From contig BLAL01000156.1 of assembly GCA_015698045.1 (NCBI GenBank), forward strand, positions 744,001 to 808,000: DNA of 64,000 nt. Direction: 5' to 3'. The notes beneath the pieces are model-generated. The model was not told the DNA's origin. It searched no databases and saw only the letters and a program-made list of their open reading frames with translations. This document shows positions 57,608 to 64,000 of the stretch, piece after piece. This stretch comes from Rhizophagus clarus. Lineage: Eukaryota > Glomeromycota > Glomeromycetes > Glomerales > Glomeraceae. Position 1 is the first letter of the stretch. Each line of letters begins with the position of its first letter. The translations under genes and the position numbers were made by a program.

Positions 57608-59657
57608 ATGAGCAGATTACTTGGTAGTATCACTGGCACAATAGGACGATTATTTGGAAATCTTTTACCAAGCTGGGAAGGCCCAGCACCAGTACCACCC
57701 GAATTACCTGAACCTTCTGAGCCACCAGTACCAGAAGAAGAGCCAGAGGCAGACTCGGAGGGGGACAGTGACTATGAAACTGCTTTAACTTGCCAAAATA
57801 CTGAAATAAGATGGTATTCAGCAATTCGAAGGTTTCTATTCTGGAGAAAGCAAGGTAAGGATATTGAGTTTTATGATGGGAGTACACAATGGATTGGCTT
57901 AGAAAATGATTTCCATGATTTATCAAGAGATTGGTTTCTAATTAAAGCTAATTCAAAAGAAACACTTCAGGAAACCCATAATCGATATAATGAAGAAGCC
58001 AATGCAATCTTTTGGAAGAGTGGTGGACAGATAGACCTGTGAAAAACAGGAATTTATGCATCAACATGTTTGCGCTACTTTCAAGATGTTGCTAGAGGTC
58101 CTAGACAAGCTGAAAACTTATTACCAGAAGAGGACCATTGGATAAAATCAGCTTACATAGGAGGACTAACATGGGCAGAGCCATATGAAGGAATTGCGAC
58201 TGAATTGGATTATAATGAATTTTACCCAGACATTTTAGCTAGTGGTAATGCAGGTTGGCCAATAAGACCAGGTGAGTTTAGAATAATCTCACATATTAGC
58301 ACGAAACATATTGGATATGGTTTGGAATATGGAATTTATTGTGCTTTCATAATAGGTCAGCCAGCAGATCAAAAATGTATAAGAGGATTTTGCTATAATC
58401 CTGCAGGATATTACACTCACTATGATTTGATAACAGCAATGAGTCTAGGTCTCCATATAGAGTTATCTTTTGAAAGTCCTAATGCTCTAATATTTGAGCA
58501 AAGTACGCTCATGAGTGGGCATGTTATTTTCTATCAATGGGCAAGAAATCTTACAAAAATCAAGCATGAAGGCAGACAGGCAGGTAAAGTTGCTAAGTAT
58601 ATGCTAGTATTACTCTGGGCACGGTTATATTCAGATGGTCAAAGACAAGGACCACATCGGTGCATGGCACCTTTTATTTCAGCAAAGGGACGTAAAATCA
58701 TATCAGAAAAAATTAGACCTCTAGGAGATCGTGTAAAGCGAATCCATACAGATGGATATATTATCTCAGGTAAAGCTACTGACCAGATGCTTGGACATGA
58801 ATATGAAGGTGGATGGAGAGATCTAAAAATCGTAAAAACAGGTGTCATATCAATAAAGAATGTGATGCGACTAGAGTGGACTAATTTCAAAGAAATAATC
58901 CCGGTCACACCCACGAACTCAAAAAAATCAACCATCCGCTATATAGCCACAATGCCAAACGAGATTCTCGATAGGATTTTCCAATATCATAGAAAAAATG
59001 AGGGCAAGAAATTACATCCTCTTTTATTAGTTAATAAGCAATGGTACTATAACGCTAGGAGACTAATATGGAAAAAAATAGTTCTAACAGGCATTTCTCA
59101 TAAAGACATTAAGCAAAGATACGAAGCCAGATGCATGTGCGCAAGTGCTAGGTCTAAAATTTATGGGAGAAATAAATATAGAGCCAGATGTGTACATTTC
59201 TGAAGTGTGCAAGGCATGCCCCAATTTACAATGGCTAAGTTTTGAAAATAGTGGATCACGTATACTTAATAATAAAAATCTAGAAGCGCTTCTAGTCAAG
59301 TCTTCCAATTTAAAAAGACTCACGATAAGAGGTTCTAGACGCATAAGCCCAAAGACATTTTTAAAAATTCCAGGGCTGGCTCCTAGTTTGAAAATAATAG
59401 AAATTAGAGAATGTTTACGGATTAGAGAGGATATATTAATTGATTTCCAAAACTTATACTCAAAAATAAAACTCATATGGGGTCTTTGCAATAGAAAAGT
59501 ACGAAACTCAAAAAAAAATAAAAATTTAATTAATATTAAATTTACACTTATTTTAATATAAAAAACATAATTAGCATATAAAGTAAATTTAAAAATTTTT
59601 TTGAGTTTCGTACCTTTCTATTGCAAAGACCCCATATTTGAGTCCAATGAAGAATAG
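57608..59657 (+). pseudogene. DNA polymerase B-like / F-box / LRR chimeric gene
   Basis: ATG 57608. The first ~140 residues include a Pro/Glu-rich linker. TGA at 58040-58042 is the only break before the next part in the same frame. That part has features of protein-primed family B polymerases: GGLTWAEPYEG; motif A ELDYNEFYPDIL (about 58208); a degenerate motif B KYMLVLLWARLY; and motif C RIHTDGYIIS (about 58750), with the acidic residues kept. Without a break it runs into an F-box-like segment, MPNEILDRIFQYHRKN and LLLVNKQWYYNARRLIWKKI (58950-59090). After a +1 shift near 59140, leucine-rich residues follow (CPNLQWLSF, NLKRLTIRG, SLKIIEIREC). The stop is TAG 59655-59657 once the 157-bp MITE is discounted. 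No exonuclease motifs seen. F-box/LRR proteins choose ubiquitin-ligase targets; the polymerase part may be element-derived. Confidence 0.68.
59478..59634. mobile_element. Tc1/mariner-like MITE, copy 4 (157 bp), in the LRR end of a gene
   Basis: Same family as 10942-11098 with TA flanks at 59476-59477 and 59635-59636. It interrupts the LRR frame after KIKLI. Without it, seven further codons (FESNEE plus stop) follow. Confidence 0.95.
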
Positions 59658-59740
59658 GATTAGATAACATTTACCCCAAATTATTTTATTTTTTTTTCTT
59701 CCCATTAATTAGACTAACTTCCGCAGTACTGAAGGTAAGA

Positions 59741-59965
59741 ATGGAAAGTGAGCGCCAAGCTGAAAGGATCCCAGAAGGACCAAATAAAAAAGATTTATCC
59801 AATAATTTACCTAGCGATCTGGAGGAGCTAACCAAAGTATTTGAGAAAAATTTGGAGGGACTAGAAAACCTTGTAAAATTGTTTAAAAGCGATGTGAATA
59901 AAATGTTTGATATTTGCTATTCCAGTTTCCCAAGCAGTTCGATTAATGCTAATCCAGAGAAATGA
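59741..59965 (+). CDS. Small hypothetical helical protein (74 aa)
   Basis: ATG 59741, 83 bp past the chimeric gene and on the same strand. Charged N-terminus, then an amphipathic helix (LEELTKVFEKNLEGLENLVK) and a short Ser-rich end. A shifted frame downstream (HHLRRIAEPCTAPSAKLCDK, to about 60084) also looks coding, so a one-base shift or a missed intron may have truncated a longer protein. No family recognised. Confidence 0.4.
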   Translation: MESERQAERIPEGPNKKDLSNNLPSDLEELTKVFEKNLEGLENLVKLFKSDVNKMFDICYSSFPSSSINANPEK

Positions 59966-60084
59966 TCATCATCTCAGAAGAATTGCTGAGCCATGCACTG
60001 CACCTTCGGCCAAATTGTGCGATAAAATAAATGATGACACGAGCAGGTCTGTGCGACAGGGAAATTTCTCATATATCAAGTGAA

Positions 60085-60570
60085 AGAAATTACTATTCTT
60101 ATTTTTTCCCCAAACAAACATGAGAAAAAATGTGAAAGAAGGTCTAGTTGCAACACAGGGCCTACCATATAAGTAAATAATAATGTTAAAACCATATGTT
60201 ATAGAGGGCTGAGGGAGTCACAATTTTGAGATCGTCAGGCATAAAGCCAACTATATGTCTTGCAAAGTAGATCTCCATGTGAAAAGGTATAAGGATTTCG
60301 TTTACATGTGCTTTTATAGAACTCTTGGCATCAGATGACAATGTTAATCATATACCTGCTGGCTTTTTATTATTCTGCGAGCCCAGAAATAAATATAAAG
60401 CGTGAAAATACAGGTAGAAGTTGAGTCAACCTTTCCACAAAAAATTAAGGTAAGTATATGCCAGAAGTTATGTATGCTCGTGATGCGACATAAAAAATAC
60501 TCACTATGGGCTCTTAAATTTAGGAAACTTGCTACACAATAACCAATAACAATGATAGGGATGGTATTGA
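60085..60570. other. No gene confirmed
   Basis: A possible donor AAATTAAGGTAAGTATATG at about 60444 suggests an intron leading to the exon-like frame that follows. Otherwise nothing recognised. Confidence 0.35.
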
Positions 60571-60888
60571 TATTACTCTCAATTGTCTTATCGTTCCCAT
60601 AGGGAACCTCTTCAATCTTCCAAGCAATCAAGTAGCTCAAGTAATTACAATCAACACAGGTCAAAGGGTTAGCAACTTAGCATACTTGAAAATGCAATTC
60701 ATAACCAGTTAAACCAGTTAGGCCTGTTGGGAGTACAATTTTCTAATCTTTCTCTAAGTATTCGTCAGATCCATCCTGGAACCGTTAGTGAAAGACCAAT
60801 GAACTCTCAAGCCTATATTTCTGATTTTTTTAATGATCCATTTCAACCTCGAGTGGATCACTTTCATGTCACTGTATATTCTCCATAA
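60571..60888 (+). pseudogene. Exon-like fragment, unknown protein
   Basis: An open frame with coding character, from after TGA at 60568-60570 to TAA at 60886-60888, broken by one TAG at 60670-60672 (CAG expected). It reads SSKQSSSSSNYNQHRSKG, then QLSILENAIHNQLNQLGLLG, SNLSLSIRQIHPGTVSERPM and HFHVTVYSP at the end. The Ser-rich part and helix are unlike random frames here. May be the 3' exon of the gene beginning near 59741. Confidence 0.4.
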
Positions 60889-61521
60889 TTTTAGTATCAT
60901 GTAGCGCTATAGTTGCAAATTTTATGTATTATAGACCAGATTTTGGCAACGATTTATTTCATAAATAAAGTATTATTTTAACGAATGTATATGAGAATAG
61001 GTCACGTGTAATGATGCAATGCCTGTGTGACATAAAAGCCTATAGCAAAATTAAGCCAGGATGATATCGACCATATCTTGGTCAAGTTTGCGAAATAATA
61101 TTATTTACTACGCTATGCACGTGACATTGTGAACTCAGTTCACATTCTCTGAAATAAATTTGATATGTAAATAGCCCTTAAGAGATCTGCATATATATAA
61201 TAATAAAGTTTGACCATATCGGGCCTTTCTCTTTTTTTTTAATTCATGTATAATCATAAATGTGCTTATTGAATAAATAAAATCATGAGAAATCTGCAAA
61301 CTAATCCTTCTATAGTTCCTGGAACATTCCTGGAACATTCCTAGAACTATCAAGAAACTGGCAGGGAACTGGGGAGGAATAAAAATGAATATGGTTTTAT
61401 TATAGTGTATAATATTCACTATGATACTGAATTTTGAACTAAAAAATGGGAAAATGCAAAGAATAATCTAAATATCTGAAAAAAATATACTTTCTGAGTG
61501 CATGTCTGATCCCATCCAAGT
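60889..61521. other. No gene seen
   Basis: Moderately AT-rich. The phrase CTGGAACATTCCTGGAACAT near 61318 is a short direct repeat. No coding frame. Confidence 0.4.
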
Positions 61522-61544
61522 TCATTCCAGTTTCACTTTAGATT

Positions 61545-61670
61545 CTTTGTTGACTCGACCTGACTCTTTGTCGACCAAATCTGACTCTTTGTTAACCCAA
61601 CTTTGACCCAATGTAGACTCTTCATTGACTCGACTTTGGCCTAATGTAGACTCGCCATTAGTCCAACACT
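61545..61670. repeat. GACTCTTTGTTGACTCGAC coding repeat
   Basis: About six degenerate units of 18-27 bases in the last codons of the gag-protease gene, giving the repeated residues NKES / NEEST on the minus strand. Confidence 0.75.
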
Positions 61671-62329
61671 TAGTTAATTTATGATGTAAAAATAAATAAG
61701 GATATTTGAATTCCTTTCCACAATACTGACAAGTTCGATCAGCTAGTTTTTTTTTACAGGTTTTGGCTCTTTTCCTACAGTAAAAACATTACGCTGAGAT
61801 TTGTGAACAGATAGGGGGATGGTAATAGTCTTCCCATTTTGAGTTGCCTTGAATTCCCCCTTTACTAAGGGTTTCCATCTTGCACGATACTGCCATTGAG
61901 TTCCAAGAATAAATAGGGATAGTTCTTTTCCATTATCATCATATTTTGTAGGAACAACAGAGAATTCATCTGAAATGGTGTCTCTATTTTTCCATTCTCA
62001 ATAGTTACAGGAACACTATTAACTGTATCAAGAGAATGGGACTTACTTGCAACTCCATTAAGTCTATGAATCTTTTTCTTATCTATTTTTAGATCCAAAT
62101 GCTTTGCAACATTTTCTGAGACTATTGACGAGTCTGATCCACTATCAATCATTGCATATGGTATAGTCACGCTCCCCACCTTACAGGAGATGGTCGCAAC
62201 ATCATCAGCATCCTTTATTTGTAAAGAATTTATCTCTAAGGGCTTTGGCCAATATATGTGACTATTTTTTTTTTGAGCTGATGCATAAGCCTTAATAGCA
62301 TGATCTAACCGAATACTTTCTGGTATAAC

Positions 62330-63127
62330 TAAGGATGGTGCCGCAATTGATTTATCAAATCCGCAATATTGCGGATTTTGGAGTTGAATTGCGGTTAGTG
62401 AACCGCAATTCCGCAATTCACCTGATCGGTTTTGGCAGTTTACCGAACTGATTTAATAAAAAAAACGTTTACGCAACATTTTTTTTAATTAATTTAACGA
62501 AAAAACGTTGCGAAACATTTTTTCAAAGTATTTTAATTAATAAAAAGCGTTTCGCAACGTTTTTTTAATTAATTTAAAGAAAAAACGTTGCGAAACGTTT
62601 TTTCAAAGTATTTTAATTAATAAAAAGCATTTCGCAACATTTTTTTAATTAATTTAAAGAAAAAACGTTGCGAAACGTTTTTTCAAAGTATATTTAATTA
62701 AAAAAAAATGTTTCGCAACGTTTTTTAATTAATTTAAAGAAAAAACGTTGCGAAACGTTTTTTCAAAGTATATTTAATTAAAAAAAACGTTTCGCAACGT
62801 TTTTTTAATTATTAATTTAAAGAAAAAACGTTGCGAAACATTTTTTCAAAGTATATTTTAATTAAAAAAAACATTTCACAACGTTTTTTGGATTGCTTTA
62901 GCGAAATTGCAATTCCGCAAATATATCGCAATTCCGCAAATGTGGCGCAATTCCGCAATTATTCCGCAATTGAATTGCGGTACTTTGCGGAATTGCGGAA
63001 TATTTGCGGAATTGCGGACAATTGCGGATTGCGAAATTGCGGATATTTAGGTTTAAAAATCCGCAATGTTCCGCAATACCGTAAATCGCAATTATTCCGC
63101 AATTGCTTATTTGCGGCACCATCCTTA
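62330..63127. mobile_element. 798-bp hAT-like non-autonomous element
   Basis: Perfect 17-bp terminal repeats starting TAAGGATGGTGCCGCAA, with GGTATAAC on both sides (62322-62329 and 63128-63135). Both ends carry AATCCGCAAT / ATTGCGGA repeats. The centre (62460-62890) is about six units of 80 bp built on AAAAAACGTTGCGAAACG. Its left subterminal AAATCCGCAATATTGCGG also occurs in the 12.8-kb hAT element, so that family probably mobilised it. Confidence 0.93.
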
Positions 63128-64000
63128 GGTATAACATAGCTAGAAAAAGCAGTATTAATTTCCTTAATTTTAGATAAATCAGCCATAACTATATCGGGTC
63201 CTTTTAGGATCTCTTCTTTCAGACTGGAAGCATTTGGAATAGATTCATTATCGGGAACTTGTAAAAAAAGCTTCTGCTCACTATTTACTGCCTGCAATAG
63301 TGAAAATAAGATGTCTTCGAATTTACTTGCAACAATTCTCCATGCTGATTCCCTTCTTTTAACCATATCATTTGGCATACTAGTATTCAAGCAATGGTCT
63401 TTTATTTTGGGAAATATCATATTAATAAATTTCGAAATTTCTATAAGAATCTCTCTAGGACAATGAGGGACTAATGATGCTATTGAAGATTTTAAGGCTA
63501 TTTGAAACATATAATTTGCAGCTGTGTCTATATTGCTAGTATGAGATTTGGAAGTAGGGGACTTCTTGGTACTCTTTTTCATAGGTACTCCACTTCGTAC
63601 CACTTTTTTTTTACAGCATAGCAGTTCTGGGATTCGTTAGCATCAATATATTTGTCATCTTCTTCTACTTTCTCTTCTTCAGAATCCTCTATATATTCTT
63701 CTATGTATTCTTCTTCAGAGTCTTCAGGATCTTCTACCTCATCCTGGTATACATAATTAACCTTCTTAGTCCGCTTGCCTTTGGGACAATTAACCTTTGT
63801 ATGACCAGCCTTTCCACATGCTGAACAATGTCAGGTTTGCTTTGCAGATGCTTTTGGTATTACCTTTCTAACAACTTTCTTTGTGGCATAGGCACTTCTG
63901 GGTGTAAAGGGACTCTTTCTAACATGAGCTGTTTGACCTCCTAATCTCTTTTTAGGTTCTTCATAAATAAAATTTTCTAATGTTGCATCATCTATTCCTA

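Larger units (their letters stand above)
61522..64000 (-). pseudogene. Gag-zinc knuckle-aspartic protease polyprotein, second copy (runs off right edge)
   Basis: Homologous to 1-2975 and in the same orientation. From right to left: zinc knuckle region (63600-63900, CGKAGHTKVNC), an acidic stretch, a long open piece at 63128-63603 and, beyond a MITE, the retropepsin with active-site IDSGSDSS and LFILGTQW. The C-terminus has a finger-like module, CQYCGKEFKYPYLFLHHK, then LTKC. It ends with repeats of ESTLGQSRVNE / NKESDLVD before TGA at 61522-61524. Frame changes near 61980, 61790 and 63600 show decay, but less than in the first copy. The TSD-bounded insertion at 62330 splits it. Confidence 0.82.

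Noticed and set aside
1..64000. tRNA, rRNA and organelle genes
   Set aside because: I looked for tRNA-like arms and conserved rRNA stretches and saw none; spliceosomal introns argue against an organellar origin.
1..64000. A single LTR retrotransposon spanning the window, because gag-protease copies lie at both edges
   Set aside because: Both copies have the same orientation and different damage, and many independent TSD-bounded elements lie between. They are separate copies, not two ends of one element.

Overview
The window looks like nuclear DNA of an arbuscular mycorrhizal fungus (Glomeromycotina, most likely Rhizophagus). It is very AT-rich and densely packed with nested mobile elements. 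It has spliceosomal introns (GTAAGT donors, CTAAC-type branch sites, TTTTAG acceptors). Its protein kinase and gag/aspartic-protease genes are of the types that are expanded in that group. The assignment rests on recognising these protein families, not on a search.

Layout. 1-4.9 kb: a compact decayed element with genes on alternating strands (gag-zinc knuckle-aspartic protease, then an integrase, a 127-codon ORF and a Cys-rich protein). 5.2-14.9 kb: a 306-bp hAT-like MITE and a 9.1-kb element with the same ends (8-bp target duplications). The larger one encloses a broken Helitron with an OB-fold-like companion gene, a MITE and a 0.7-kb hAT-like element. 15-20 kb: an element rich in TGTCCAGAA motifs, invaded by a CACTA-like element filled with 12-bp and 66-bp tandem repeats. 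20.6-24.8 kb: a protein kinase gene on the minus strand, with some 25 tandem intron units separated by 3-nt 'exons' immediately upstream. 25-34 kb: mostly gene-free AT-rich DNA with MITEs, one gag-like gene remnant and a second TGTCCAGAA element carrying a hAT-like insertion. 34.2-37.5 kb: an exon-intron tandem array. 37.6-39.9 kb: PIF/Harbinger transposase remnant and its SANT/Myb partner gene. 40.1-52.9 kb: a 12.8-kb hAT element whose transposase is split by a 5.5-kb CACTA-like element. It also carries an apparently intact four-exon passenger gene. 53-56.3 kb: small element remnants and another exon-intron array. 57.2-59.7 kb: a DNA polymerase B-like gene running in frame into F-box and LRR segments, beside a Cys-rich gene fragment. 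61.5-64 kb: a second copy of the gag-protease gene, split by an 0.8-kb hAT-like element.

Most coding regions are broken. The only uninterrupted ones are the kinase (partial), the SANT protein, the four-exon hAT passenger gene, the trihelix-like gene (partial), the Cys-rich protein and perhaps a small ORF at 59.7 kb. The main points of interest are four. First, the alternating-strand integrase/gag-protease element. Second, the tandem exon-intron arrays, in particular the one with triplet exons. Third, the polymerase-F-box-LRR chimera. Fourth, target-site evidence that resolves the nested transposons to the base.
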